Assembly (NCBI GenBank): GCA_040381535.1
Contig: JBEIHF010000002.1
Coordinates: 1 to 64,000 of the forward strand
DNA: 64,000 nt
Reading direction: 5' to 3'
Source: Micavibrio_A sp040381535
Lineage (GTDB): Bacteria; Pseudomonadota; Alphaproteobacteria; Micavibrionales; Micavibrionaceae
The notes below the pieces were generated by a model that was given only the letters and a program-made list of their open reading frames with translations, made no database searches and was not told the origin of the DNA. Both the position numbers and the translations under genes were made by a program. The first letter of the stretch is position 1; each line of letters starts with the position of its first letter. Below, piece after piece: positions 42,783 through 51,493 of the stretch.

Positions 42783-42792
42783 GGAATATTTT

Positions 42793-43050
42793 ATGGATGA
42801 ATTACAAGTGGAATGGTTGGCAGCCATCATTGTGGGCGCATTTGCAGGATGGCTGGCCGAGCGTTTCATGAAATCCAACCAGAGTCTGGTGGTCAACATA
42901 ATCCTTGGCGTTATTGGCGCGATCATCGGCAACGCGATTTTCGCTTGGTTCGATATCGTGCTGGCGGGATGGATCGGTTATCTGATTGCAGGCTTCCTCG
43001 GCGCGTGCTTCCTCATCTGGGTCAGCAGGCTGTTCGGGAAGAAGCTGTAA
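42793..43050 (+). CDS. GlsB/YeaQ/YmgE-family stress membrane protein
   Basis: An 85-residue inner-membrane protein with three hydrophobic segments (about 8-25, 32-50 and 57-78). The pattern AAIIVGAFAGWLAERFMK, NIILGVIGAIIGNAIF and GYLIAGFLGACFLIW is typical of the transglycosylase-associated family, linked to stress resistance but of unknown biochemical role. AAAGGA lies seven bases before the ATG. Confidence 0.85.
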   Translation: MDELQVEWLAAIIVGAFAGWLAERFMKSNQSLVVNIILGVIGAIIGNAIFAWFDIVLAGWIGYLIAGFLGACFLIWVSRLFGKKL

Positions 43051-43098
43051 TAATGGTTAAAAATTGCGTCTGAACTCCTGCATATAGTAAAATGCGCT

Positions 43099-43632
43099 AT
43101 GCCCGAATTATACCACTGCATGTACAAGGAACCTAAAGGCGAAGCCATTCTCGCCTCGTGTTTCCGTGATGTGAACGGCGAAGAAAAAAGCTATGTCTTC
43201 GCCGCCACGTATCTGACGAAATCTTTGGCATTCGCATTTTCCTATCACGACAATGAAGTTCTTTTTAACAGCGGCATCGGCGACACGCCGAACGAACTCG
43301 TCGTGCTGTGCGGCGGACAAAAAACATTGGACAGGGAACGCAGAATCAAGGTGTTCGCTTTTCCCGATGACGGGTTTACAGAAATTTCCCGTGGGCGGCA
43401 GGCCGTATCTGAAAATGCTGTTCCATTTTCACAGACACGTATTGTCATGGAAACCACAGACATCAATGATTTGATGAAAGAGGGTTTGCAGATTTTCTTG
43501 TTGCCGGAAGACGTTTCGCATTATCTGGATGAAAACGGGAATGCTACCACCGATCACCGTTCTGCAAAAAACTGGGGCGAGGCGATGGCGGCCATGATGC
43601 GGGATAACGGCGCGCGGTGGATAAATCAGTAA
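43099..43632 (+). CDS. Protein of unknown function with a possible ADP-ribosyltransferase-like layout
   Basis: A 177-residue soluble protein with no signal peptide. The order LYHCMYKEP near the start, then SYVFAATYLTKSLAFAFSY (about residues 33-51), then a later Glu region is reminiscent of small ADP-ribosyltransferase folds, where a His, a Tyr and a Glu line the NAD site. The candidate His is His6. This is pattern likeness only, with no family recognised. It sits alone before convergent fdx; TATAGT lies ten bases upstream of the ATG and there is no ribosome site. Confidence 0.6.
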   Translation: MPELYHCMYKEPKGEAILASCFRDVNGEEKSYVFAATYLTKSLAFAFSYHDNEVLFNSGIGDTPNELVVLCGGQKTLDRERRIKVFAFPDDGFTEISRGRQAVSENAVPFSQTRIVMETTDINDLMKEGLQIFLLPEDVSHYLDENGNATTDHRSAKNWGEAMAAMMRDNGARWINQ

Positions 43633-43675
43633 CGCGAAATAAATATTTGTCCGCAATTGACTGCGGAGATGGAGA

Positions 43676-44011
43676 CTACCAGCCCGTCTTCGTCCCGGGA
43701 AGGGCCACCACAAGGCCGTCCAGTTCTTCCGTCACCATAATCTGGCAGGAGAGGCGTGAATATTTGCGTACGTCGAAGCCGAGATCTAGCATGTCTTCTT
43801 CGTCATCGGATTTTTCGCCATCGGGCAAAGTTTTTTCCCACCATTGCGGATGCAAATAAAGGTGACAGGTGGCGCAGGCCAAGGAGCCGCCGCACGCGCC
43901 TTCTATGGCGGCGATATTGTTCTTCACCGCGACTTCCATAAGCGAAAGACCCAGCGGCGCGTCGATGACTTGTTCGGTGTTGTCTTTGTGGATGAAGATT
44001 ATTTTGGGCAT
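43676..44011 (-). CDS. fdx: 2Fe-2S ferredoxin (adrenodoxin/Fdx type)
   Basis: A small electron carrier of iron-sulfur assembly. The 111-residue protein has the cluster ligands Cys40, Cys46, Cys49 (GACGGSLACATCHLY) and Cys89 (SRLSCQI), spaced as in vertebrate-type ferredoxins. The acidic stretch DGEKSDDEEDMLDL between them is typical. It lies 58 bases downstream of a cysteine desulfurase gene on the same strand, fitting a shared role. Confidence 0.93.
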   Translation of the reverse strand: MPKIIFIHKDNTEQVIDAPLGLSLMEVAVKNNIAAIEGACGGSLACATCHLYLHPQWWEKTLPDGEKSDDEEDMLDLGFDVRKYSRLSCQIMVTEELDGLVVALPGTKTGW

Positions 44012-44069
44012 ATTCTTTTATTCCATCGTTGTCAACCGTCGCTGTGCTCTGTCGAGCCGATGGAAGACC

Positions 44070-45167
44070 TTATTTCTTTAATCTTGCGGTTATGCGTGTG
44101 AACGCGACCAGTGTTTCGTCAATATCGGCAGATGTCGTAGCCCATCCCGTGGAAAACCGCAAGGCGCAGCCCGCCTGTTTTTCGCTGTAGCCCATGGCGT
44201 TAAGCACGTGGGAAGGTTTGAAGGTTCCCGAAGAGCAGGCGGAGCCACTCGATACCGCAATACCTTCTAGATCCATCGCCATCACGCCCGTTTCGGCGGA
44301 GACATCGGCCAAAATGATGTTCGTGGTGTTGGAAACACGCGCGACATTTTCCGCAACGATGATGATATCTTTGGCGACAGAGCGCAAAGCGCTTTCCAGT
44401 TTGGTTTGAAAGGCGCGGGTTTGCGTTTGATAGGTGGTCATATCGTCGTGCGCCAGTTTGGCGGCAACACCGAAGCCCGCGATGCAGGCGACATTTTCCG
44501 TGCCCGGGCGCTGGCGTTTTTCCTGACCGCCGCCGCGTAAAAATTTCGGAATTTGCAGACCTTCGCGAAAGATCAATGCGCCCGTGCCTTGCGGCCCGCC
44601 GAATTTATGGGCAGACAGCGTCAGATAATCGACACCGAGTTCTTTGAAATCAATCTCCATGCGCCCTGCGGCCTGTACGGCGTCACACAAAACGAGCGCG
44701 CCCGCGTTTTTGGCGAGATGCGCGATATCGGCGACGGGCTGCCGTGCGCCTGTTTCGGAATTCACCAACTGCACGCAGACCAAAGCGGGTTCGTCTTCCA
44801 GCATTTTTTGAAAAGCGTCGACATCTATGATGCCGTTTTTCGTGACGGGAATTTTTTGCGCATGCGGCGCGGCCTCTAAAACCGAAGGATGTTCGATGGC
44901 GGATATGAAAATGCGTTTGTCCTGATATCCGCTTAGTATCGTGTTGTTGCCCTCGGTCGCACCGGAATTAAAGATCACTTGCGCGGCTTTCACACCTGCC
45001 AATTTCGCAACTTCCTCTCGTGCGTCTTCGACCAGTTTACGCGCATTGCGGCCTGCCCCGTGAATGCTCGACGCATTTCCGGCCTCGCCCATGGCGGCGC
45101 TCACCGAAGCGATCACTTCGGGGCGGATAGGCGATGTCGCGTTATAATCGAGGTAAATCCTGCGCAT
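44070..45167 (-). CDS. Cysteine desulfurase (NifS/IscS family)
   Basis: A PLP enzyme that takes sulfur from cysteine for Fe-S clusters and tRNA thiolation. The 365-residue protein shows NSGATEGNN, His93 (IEHPSV), the PLP lysine Lys188 in SAHKFGGPQGTGAL, and the sulfur-carrying Cys311 in SSGSACSSG. It is shorter than E. coli IscS (404), lacking its C-terminal extension, and so more NifS-like. sufBCD genes are not in the window. Probable partners are the ferredoxin downstream and MnmA. Confidence 0.93.
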   Translation of the reverse strand: MRRIYLDYNATSPIRPEVIASVSAAMGEAGNASSIHGAGRNARKLVEDAREEVAKLAGVKAAQVIFNSGATEGNNTILSGYQDKRIFISAIEHPSVLEAAPHAQKIPVTKNGIIDVDAFQKMLEDEPALVCVQLVNSETGARQPVADIAHLAKNAGALVLCDAVQAAGRMEIDFKELGVDYLTLSAHKFGGPQGTGALIFREGLQIPKFLRGGGQEKRQRPGTENVACIAGFGVAAKLAHDDMTTYQTQTRAFQTKLESALRSVAKDIIIVAENVARVSNTTNIILADVSAETGVMAMDLEGIAVSSGSACSSGTFKPSHVLNAMGYSEKQAGCALRFSTGWATTSADIDETLVAFTRITARLKK

Positions 45168-45260
45168 GCGGGGGTTATAAAGAATTTCCCCGTTAAAACC
45201 TAGGAAATTTACAGGATTTACCGATTACCCACATAAGAATCAATTACTTACGCGATTAAT

Positions 45261-45290
45261 TTGGACTTTTGTAAATCGGAGGTCTATATA
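45261..45290 (+). promoter_or_regulatory. Probable promoter of the hydrolase gene
   Basis: TTGGAC (45261-45266), an 18-base spacer and TATATA (45285-45290) lie in the 161-base divergent gap before the gene at 45329. The predicted start near 45297 leaves a leader of about 32 bases that includes GGAAAG. Confidence 0.5.
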
Positions 45291-45328
45291 GAGGCCAGTT
45301 AATTGTTCTTTTGTGTGGAAAGACATCT

Positions 45329-46003
45329 ATGCCCGAAATTATTTTCAATGGCCCTGCCGGCCGCCTCGAAGCCCGTTACCATCATTCGAAAACCCTCAAC
45401 GCTCCCTTAGCTCTGGTTCTTCATCCGTCCCCCGAACATGGCGGCACGATGAACAACAAAAACACGTATCTGTTGTATCAGGCGATGGTTGCTCGCGGAT
45501 TCTCGACGATGCGTTTTAACTTCCGCGGCGTGGGTAGATCGCAAGGCGTATTCGACCGCGGTGAAGGCGAACTCTCCGATGCCGCCTCTGCCCTCGACTG
45601 GATGCAGCAATTGAATCCGAATGCGCCTTACGTTTGGGTTGCAGGTTTTCAATTTGGCGCGTGGATCGGTATGCAGCTTTTGATGCGTCGTCCTGAAATC
45701 CAAGGATTCATTTCTGTGGCGCCGCCCGCAAACATCTATGATTTCTCTTTTCTAGCCCCATGCCCGTCTTCGGGGCTTATTTTACACGGCCAAAAAGACA
45801 ATATCGTGCCCGAGCCAAGCGTGCAGAAACTCGTTGAAAAACTGCAATCGCAAAAAGGCATCGTGATCGATTACCGCGTGGTCAATAACGCCAACCACTT
45901 CTTCCACGAACGCACGGATGAAATGGTTTCCCATGTTCATGACCATATGAACAAAGCCAAAGGCGGCAAAGCCTTTACGCAATTGCTCTCCAAAGCAGCT
46001 TAA
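45329..46003 (+). CDS. Alpha/beta-hydrolase family protein with altered nucleophile motif
   Basis: A 224-residue cytoplasmic protein of the COG2945-like group. The fold is clear: LVLHPSPEHGGTMNNK, then FSTMRFNFRGVGRSQG, VWVAGFQFGAWIGMQLLMRRPEI, LHGQKDNIVP and NANHFF. The acid (Asp157) and base (His190) of the triad are present, but the nucleophile position in G-x-S-x-G holds Gln108 (GFQFG). It may thus be non-hydrolytic or use another residue. The start at 45329 matches the conserved N-terminus; an upstream TTG/ATG would add six unrelated residues. It is divergent from the cysteine desulfurase. Confidence 0.85.
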   Translation: MPEIIFNGPAGRLEARYHHSKTLNAPLALVLHPSPEHGGTMNNKNTYLLYQAMVARGFSTMRFNFRGVGRSQGVFDRGEGELSDAASALDWMQQLNPNAPYVWVAGFQFGAWIGMQLLMRRPEIQGFISVAPPANIYDFSFLAPCPSSGLILHGQKDNIVPEPSVQKLVEKLQSQKGIVIDYRVVNNANHFFHERTDEMVSHVHDHMNKAKGGKAFTQLLSKAA

Positions 46004-46014
46004 GTATATAAGCG

Positions 46015-46467
46015 ATGAATTATAAGAACGCCGCAGGATCAATCGCTCTCGCGGCGTTTTTGTTTACAGCCCCGGCTTCCGCGCAACCAGAAACTGTCAA
46101 AGGCACATTCTATGCCGATTGCTTCCCGTCCGATGGGCCGGCGGTAACGATGGAACTCGAAAATTACATGCGCATCACCGTCTACGGCAATCCTGTGGAA
46201 CCCGATGACGTCTACAGAACCAAAGAGCAAACCTTCCCGGGCGAGGGGGAGACAATGTATGTCGGTATGTGCACGGAAAAAATCGGTGATTGCAAATTCG
46301 TAGAAGGAGTTTTGTCCACGCACAATGTTGATGCCGAAACGATAGAGGCGACGCTGGAATATTTCGATGGCACGGAAACGCAAGACGACGCCGAAAGCAT
46401 TCAGGGCCATATGGCTTCGTTCACCGTCAAGCTCGACACGAAACGCCCGCCGCCGAAGTGTAACTGA
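46015..46467 (+). CDS. Secreted protein of unknown function
   Basis: A 150-residue protein with a clear signal peptide (AAGSIALAAFLFTAPASAQ, cleavage near residue 24). The mature part is acidic and holds four Cys (ADCFPS, GMCTEK, GDCKF, PKCN), so two disulfides are likely. Predicted all-beta from its alternating pattern. I do not recognise the family. It starts 11 bases after the hydrolase with no ribosome site, and its stop codon abuts the stop of the convergent VOC pseudogene. Confidence 0.65.
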   Translation: MNYKNAAGSIALAAFLFTAPASAQPETVKGTFYADCFPSDGPAVTMELENYMRITVYGNPVEPDDVYRTKEQTFPGEGETMYVGMCTEKIGDCKFVEGVLSTHNVDAETIEATLEYFDGTETQDDAESIQGHMASFTVKLDTKRPPPKCN

Positions 46468-46878
46468 TTACGGCACGGCCCATTCCATATATTTGATATC
46501 ATGCGGCGTGGTAAGGCGCAGATCATAGTCGCAAGGGTCTTTCATGCGGAAATCACGCAGGCCTTATGGTTTGGTTTCCATTTTTTCGACCACACAATCA
46601 TCGCCTTTTAGTTTCGCTTAGAGTTCATCGAGATGCGACGTGGTGAGCACAACCTCAACACCTTTGCCGAGCGGCGTGGATTTCGGAAAGTCTTTAAAAT
46701 AAGGATGATCCAAGACGCTCTCATTGCCGCAACCGAAGCACAAAATATTGTCTTCCATCTTCATCACGAGATAGCCTTTGAACCCGTCGGGCGCGCGTTT
46801 CCAGACTTTTTCGAAGCCGATTCTTTGATAGAAGGCTTTGACCTTTTCAAAGCCTGGAACATGCAATTCCAGCATCAT
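46468..46878 (-). pseudogene. VOC-family (glyoxalase-like) gene with two internal stop codons
   Basis: A single reading frame of 136 codons is broken by TAA at 46618-46620 and TAA at 46564-46566. The first part (MLELHVPGFEKVKAFYQRIGFEKVWKRAPDGFKGYLVMKM) is the N-terminal VOC half. After the stops the frame still reads as a VOC C-terminus: AKLKGDDCVVEKMETKP, stop, GLRDFRMKDPCDYDLRLTTPHDI. The frame is otherwise intact, so the decay is recent or a result of sequencing error. It lies four bases downstream of bcp. The intact N-terminal part (86 residues) is unlikely to work alone. Confidence 0.85.
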
Positions 46879-46882
46879 GGAA

Positions 46883-47371
46883 TTAAGCGGCTTTATTTTG
46901 CTTGTTCAGCTTGGCCAGAATTTCATCCGTATGGCCTTCGACTTTCACCTTGGGCCAGATCTTTTGAATGGTGCCGTCTTCGGCAATAAGGAAGGTGCTG
47001 CGTTCAATCCCCATATACTTCTTCCCGTACATGGATTTTTCCGCCCACACGCCATAGCGTTCACAGACATCGGAGTTTTCATCGGAGGCCAGCGGAAACT
47101 GCAGATCGAATTTAGCCTTGAATTTATCGTGCTTCTTCACGCTGCATTTAGAAATGCCGACAATCGCCACGCCGAGCTTTTCAAAAGATTTGATATTTTC
47201 GGAGAGCGAGCAAGATTCCGCCGTGCACCCCGGTGTATCGTCTTTAGGATAGAAATAGACCACGACCTTTTGGCCCTTCAGAGCGGCGAGATTGAAATGC
47301 CCGCCATTGTCGGTAGGGAGGTCGATGGCGGGGGCTTTGGAACTTTCGGTCAGCTGGGTCATTGGATGCAC
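46883..47371 (-). CDS. bcp: Peroxiredoxin of the Bcp/PrxQ type
   Basis: A thiol peroxidase that reduces hydrogen peroxide and organic hydroperoxides in the cytoplasm. The 162-residue protein has the peroxidatic Cys49 and resolving Cys54 in DDTPGCTAESCSLSE, the atypical two-Cys arrangement of Bcp. Other marks are VVVYFYPKD and FPLASDENSDVCERYGVW, plus RSTFLI. A second start three codons in (MTQLTES) is equally possible. Confidence 0.94.
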   Translation of the reverse strand: MHPMTQLTESSKAPAIDLPTDNGGHFNLAALKGQKVVVYFYPKDDTPGCTAESCSLSENIKSFEKLGVAIVGISKCSVKKHDKFKAKFDLQFPLASDENSDVCERYGVWAEKSMYGKKYMGIERSTFLIAEDGTIQKIWPKVKVEGHTDEILAKLNKQNKAA

Positions 47372-47509
47372 CTTAAAATGTCTGTTGGAATGCCCAATTA
47401 CGAGCCTTTCGGGCGATAAAAGTCAAGATAGGCTCCTGACAAAGTCGTAAAATTATCTTATTGTTATTAAAGACTATTCGCCCGCACGGCACCCAAGGAC
47501 TCCTTAGCT

Positions 47510-50500
47510 TTGCTCAAGCCCGCATTCAAATTCGCGCACAAGACGCTGCTCGCCTCGCTCGAAACGCTGGCGGTGGTTACGCTTGTCATCGCGCTGGCGT
47601 TCGGCGCGTTCGTTTGGAAAGTCTCCCAAGGGCCCATCAGCATCGCCTTTGCCAAGGATTACGTGCAAAGCGCGCTGTCTTCCGAAGAAGATGAACTTTC
47701 GGTCCAGTTCGACGACATGGTGTTTTCATGGCCCGAATTGCAAGGGCCGTTTTTGCTCGACCTAACCAACCTCAAAGTCCAGCGCGGAAAAAGAGCAGCG
47801 GATTCTTTGACTATTGCGCAAGCCTCCGTGGGGTTGTCGCGCACCGCGCTGATGTTCGGCCGCATCCGCCCCGTGAGCGTTATCATCACATCGCCATCGA
47901 TTGAATTGGCCCGTTCGCTGGATGGTAAACTCAATCTGAAATTCCAAGCCAAGGAACAAGCCGCGCAGGCAACCGTAGAAACGCCCATAGAAGAAGCGCG
48001 CAACCCCGGCGAGGAAGTGGCGCAGATTTTCCGCGATATGGCCGAACGCAAGCGCGGTAGTATCCTATCGCGCTTACGTGAATTCGTTATCAAGGACGCG
48101 TCGCTTGCGATGCGCGATTACCAGTTCGGGCTTTCGTGGTATCTTACGGACTTTGATTTCGCGCTCACCAAACACCCCCAAGGCGTCGCCGTATCGATGG
48201 ACGTTGTTCTTCCCGGCGGTAAAAAGGGCAATGCGGGCGTGAAGGGCGACCTCGTCTACAGAAAAGAGAGCGATGATTTCCGCGGCGCGGTGCATGTGAA
48301 CGACGTCAACCCCAATGTGCTTTCACGCTTTTTACCCGCACCGGAGATTTTATCAGGTCAGGATGTGTTCGTATCGGGCGATCTCGACATAGACATGGAC
48401 AAGAACATGCTGCCGACCAAAGTGACCTTCAACGGCGGCATTCCCGAAGGATCGGTTTTTATTCCCGAAGAATACGCTTCGCCGATTCCGCTCAAGAACA
48501 TCGTCATCGGTGCGGAATATGACGCGGCTGCCAACACCATCACTATGAGCAAATTGTCAGGCGATATCGGCGGAATTCTTTTCACCGGCGGCGGCAAGGG
48601 CGTATATACGGACAAGACTCTGAGCGTGCCAATATCGCTGGAGGTGGCTTCCGTGACACGCGAGCAGATTGTACCGCTCTTTCCCAAATCAGAGCATGAC
48701 GGCGAAGCCTATATGTGGCTCGGCAAGAATATCGAAGGCGGTCAATTCAGCAATGTATCCTTGGCGATGGAACTGACGGGTGAGAAAACCCGCAACGAGG
48801 AATTACAGCGCGATCAATGGAGCACGGATGTTCCGAAACTGGTGATGGATTTCACATTCGAAGGCGCGAAGATCACGTATAACGACACGCTGATGCCCGT
48901 CACCGAAGCCAAAGGCACAGGCGTGCTGGACCTCGGCGCAGAAATTCTCGAGATCAAAGGCGAAAGCGGCAAAATCGGTGATATCACGGGCACCGATATC
49001 ACCGTGAAAGTGGATGATTTGATGACCGCAGGCGCAGGGATGGTCTATATCACGTTGAAAGCGAACGGCCCCGTCGCCACCGCGCTGAATTATATTTCAG
49101 CCGAGCCCATCAATATGGGCAAGGAAGAAATCGGTATCGATGCCGCAACCGTAAAAGGCAATATCGCCGCCGATCTGGATATATCTTTGCCGACTGTAAA
49201 AGATATTCCCAAGGAAGCCGTGAACGTCAAAATCAACGGCACGCTCACCGACATCGATATCCCGAACATCGTCGAAGGATTGCCGTTGACAGGCGGACCT
49301 TTGGCATTGGCGACGGAAGATGGCGGCTTCCGCATTAAAGGCAACGCCAAACTCGCGGGCCGCGAAACCGTGATGGAATGGCACCAATATTTCGAAAGCG
49401 TAGGCCACCCTTATTCCATGCAGGTCAAAGCAACCGCAGGCGCGGATCAGGAACTGCGCAATCATTTCGGCGTTAACCTCGATGAATATATCAGCGGCAC
49501 TATGCCCGTAGATGTTGTCTACACCGATTTCGGCGGCGGCAGACAAGAAGTGCAGGTGAAAGGTGATTTAAATCCCGTGCGCCTTTACATTGCACCGTTC
49601 AAATTCGAAAAACCCGTCGGCACGCCGGGGACGCTCACCACCACCGCGCATTTGCAAAACGGCGTGATCAAGGAATTGAAAAAAACCAACATCAAAACCA
49701 AAGACCTTATCGCGACCGCGACCTCCATCGGTTTCGCGCCGATGAACGGCAAGCAAGCAGATTTGGCGAGCGGCGTTCTACCCACTGCCGTGATCGGCAA
49801 AACGCAGCTGGCGCTGACCTTTGAAGTGTCGCCGCAAAACGTGATGCGCGTGAGCGCGAAGGGCCCTGTGTTCGATCTGGCGCCGTTCTTGGAACAGGCG
49901 AACGCCAGCAGTTACGGCGCGGCGTCGACGGCGCCCAAAAAACAACAACAGGCGATGCAAATTTCCCTAACCGCCGACACGATGCTCGCCAAAGAAGGCC
50001 GCAAGGCCGCGAACACCAAAGCCCATGTGGAGCTAGACAACGAAGGCGATATCACGCAACTGGAACTCGATGCGGGCGTGGGCAAGGGACCTTTGTTCGT
50101 GCGCTTCAAACCCGATACGTCGGGCAAACGCACATTCAGATTGGAAGCGCAGGATGCAGGCGCGGTTTTGCACACATTCGGGCTTTACGAGAATGTGGTC
50201 GGCGGATCGTTACTGATTTACGGCGAACCCAAAGGCGGCAATGTGAAGGGCGATCTGCACGGAAGTATGCGCATGGAGAATTTCCGCGTAGTCAAAGCGC
50301 CCGCGCTGACCAAACTTCTGGGGCTGATGAGTTTGACGGGTATTACGCAGCTTCTCTCCAATGAAGGTCTCGCGTTCTCGAAACTGGAATCGGGATGGGA
50401 ATGGCGTTTCCGTGAAACGGGCAATCTGCTCATCGTCAAAGACGGCAAGACATCCGGCTCCTCCGTCGGTTTGACATTCTCGGGTCTTGTCGATCGCGGC

Positions 50501-50830
50501 AAGATGACGACCGACGTCGCGGGCACGATTATTCCGATGACCGAAATCAATTCCATTCTTTCTGCCATTCCTCTGGTCGGTGAAATTCTGGGTGGCTCTG
50601 GCGGTTTGATCGCGGCTACATATTCTATGAAAGGGCCGACGGCTAATCCTACGGTTTCTGTGAACCCGCTCTCCGTGCTCGCGCCCGGCATCATCAGACG
50701 CATTATTTTCGAAGGCGGATATGAGAGCAAAATTCCCGATGACGTGGTCCCGCCCGCCATTCCCGACGGCGCCGGCGGCACCCTTCAAAGCCATACACCC
50801 ACCGTGACCCCGCCGAAAAACACGAATTAG
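47510..50830 (+). CDS. Very large AsmA/YhdP-like membrane-anchored protein
   Basis: A 1106-residue protein with an N-terminal membrane helix (about 13-37, LETLAVVTLVIALAFGAFVW) and a long, beta-rich periplasmic part. Motifs like FSWPELQGPFLLDLTNLKVQRG, the repeated P-x-x-x-K-V/I-N-G segments and a C-terminal domain (TGITQLLSNEGLAFSKLESGWEWRFRETGNLLIVKDGKTSGSSVGLTFSGLVDR) match the DUF3971/AsmA_2 family. Relatives such as YhdP and TamB form bridges that carry phospholipid to the outer membrane. The start is TTG at 47510, with AAGGA nine bases upstream; no in-frame ATG covers the membrane helix. Confidence 0.85.
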   Translation: MLKPAFKFAHKTLLASLETLAVVTLVIALAFGAFVWKVSQGPISIAFAKDYVQSALSSEEDELSVQFDDMVFSWPELQGPFLLDLTNLKVQRGKRAADSLTIAQASVGLSRTALMFGRIRPVSVIITSPSIELARSLDGKLNLKFQAKEQAAQATVETPIEEARNPGEEVAQIFRDMAERKRGSILSRLREFVIKDASLAMRDYQFGLSWYLTDFDFALTKHPQGVAVSMDVVLPGGKKGNAGVKGDLVYRKESDDFRGAVHVNDVNPNVLSRFLPAPEILSGQDVFVSGDLDIDMDKNMLPTKVTFNGGIPEGSVFIPEEYASPIPLKNIVIGAEYDAAANTITMSKLSGDIGGILFTGGGKGVYTDKTLSVPISLEVASVTREQIVPLFPKSEHDGEAYMWLGKNIEGGQFSNVSLAMELTGEKTRNEELQRDQWSTDVPKLVMDFTFEGAKITYNDTLMPVTEAKGTGVLDLGAEILEIKGESGKIGDITGTDITVKVDDLMTAGAGMVYITLKANGPVATALNYISAEPINMGKEEIGIDAATVKGNIAADLDISLPTVKDIPKEAVNVKINGTLTDIDIPNIVEGLPLTGGPLALATEDGGFRIKGNAKLAGRETVMEWHQYFESVGHPYSMQVKATAGADQELRNHFGVNLDEYISGTMPVDVVYTDFGGGRQEVQVKGDLNPVRLYIAPFKFEKPVGTPGTLTTTAHLQNGVIKELKKTNIKTKDLIATATSIGFAPMNGKQADLASGVLPTAVIGKTQLALTFEVSPQNVMRVSAKGPVFDLAPFLEQANASSYGAASTAPKKQQQAMQISLTADTMLAKEGRKAANTKAHVELDNEGDITQLELDAGVGKGPLFVRFKPDTSGKRTFRLEAQDAGAVLHTFGLYENVVGGSLLIYGEPKGGNVKGDLHGSMRMENFRVVKAPALTKLLGLMSLTGITQLLSNEGLAFSKLESGWEWRFRETGNLLIVKDGKTSGSSVGLTFSGLVDRGKMTTDVAGTIIPMTEINSILSAIPLVGEILGGSGGLIAATYSMKGPTANPTVSVNPLSVLAPGIIRRIIFEGGYESKIPDDVVPPAIPDGAGGTLQSHTPTVTPPKNTN

Positions 50831-50901
50831 GCTTTTTCTTTGACACAATATGACAAACGCAGTAAACCCTGTCTCTGTTTGTTGAATCAAGGAGCGGTGT
50901 G

Positions 50902-51489
50902 ATGAGCACGATCGCCAGATATGTCGATCTGGAATTGCAAAAAGCGGAGTTGTTCGAACGCATCGCCAAAGCAGGTTCTGTGACGGAAATGGATCAGATT
51001 ACGGCAAAAGCGATCGTCTTATCTCTTTCCGATAATGCGCACATATTGTTCGACGAATTGCAAAACCGAACGGTCAGCCGCTTCGATGCCGAAACGCTCT
51101 TCCGCAATTCCCATCTTCGTTATGAGCTGTGTCTGGGTTACGTGCATGTGGAGCCATACGCAGGTCAGGGTGTCGAGCTTGAACATATTAAATGGTTTAT
51201 GACGCATGAAGTCGTAACGCATGAAGCCAAGACCATGAGAAATGCAGGCCTGATCCAGTTGGCCCGCGATAAAAACTTTATGGACGGTCTGGGCAATTCG
51301 GATGCGATGATTGCGCAAAGATTAAAAGCATATGCGGATGATAAAAAATCTAGACCGCTTCCGGAACATGATGACAGCAACGCCGAGCGTGACTACGAAG
51401 ACCGCGCAAAATTATACAGCGCGGCAATCGAAGGATTTCTTAAAAGCTATTTGGGCAAGCCTTGGAAGCCCGCACAACTGGAAGCGTAA
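50902..51489 (+). CDS. Soluble helical protein of unknown function
   Basis: A 195-residue hydrophilic protein, starting at ATG 50902 with AAGGAG seven bases upstream; a GTG immediately precedes it. It is largely helical (IARYVDLELQKAELFERIAKAGSVTEMDQITAKAI), with acidic and His-rich stretches in the middle (GYVHVEPYAGQGVELEHIKWFMTHEVVTHEAKTM). There is no signal peptide or membrane segment. The family is not recognised. It ends four bases before the convergent tyrS stop codon. Confidence 0.65.
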   Translation: MSTIARYVDLELQKAELFERIAKAGSVTEMDQITAKAIVLSLSDNAHILFDELQNRTVSRFDAETLFRNSHLRYELCLGYVHVEPYAGQGVELEHIKWFMTHEVVTHEAKTMRNAGLIQLARDKNFMDGLGNSDAMIAQRLKAYADDKKSRPLPEHDDSNAERDYEDRAKLYSAAIEGFLKSYLGKPWKPAQLEA

Positions 51490-51493
51490 GCGC

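Noticed and set aside
46564..46620. TAA read as tyrosine, which would restore the VOC gene.
   Set aside because: Dozens of confident genes here end in TAA; a local reassignment has no support.
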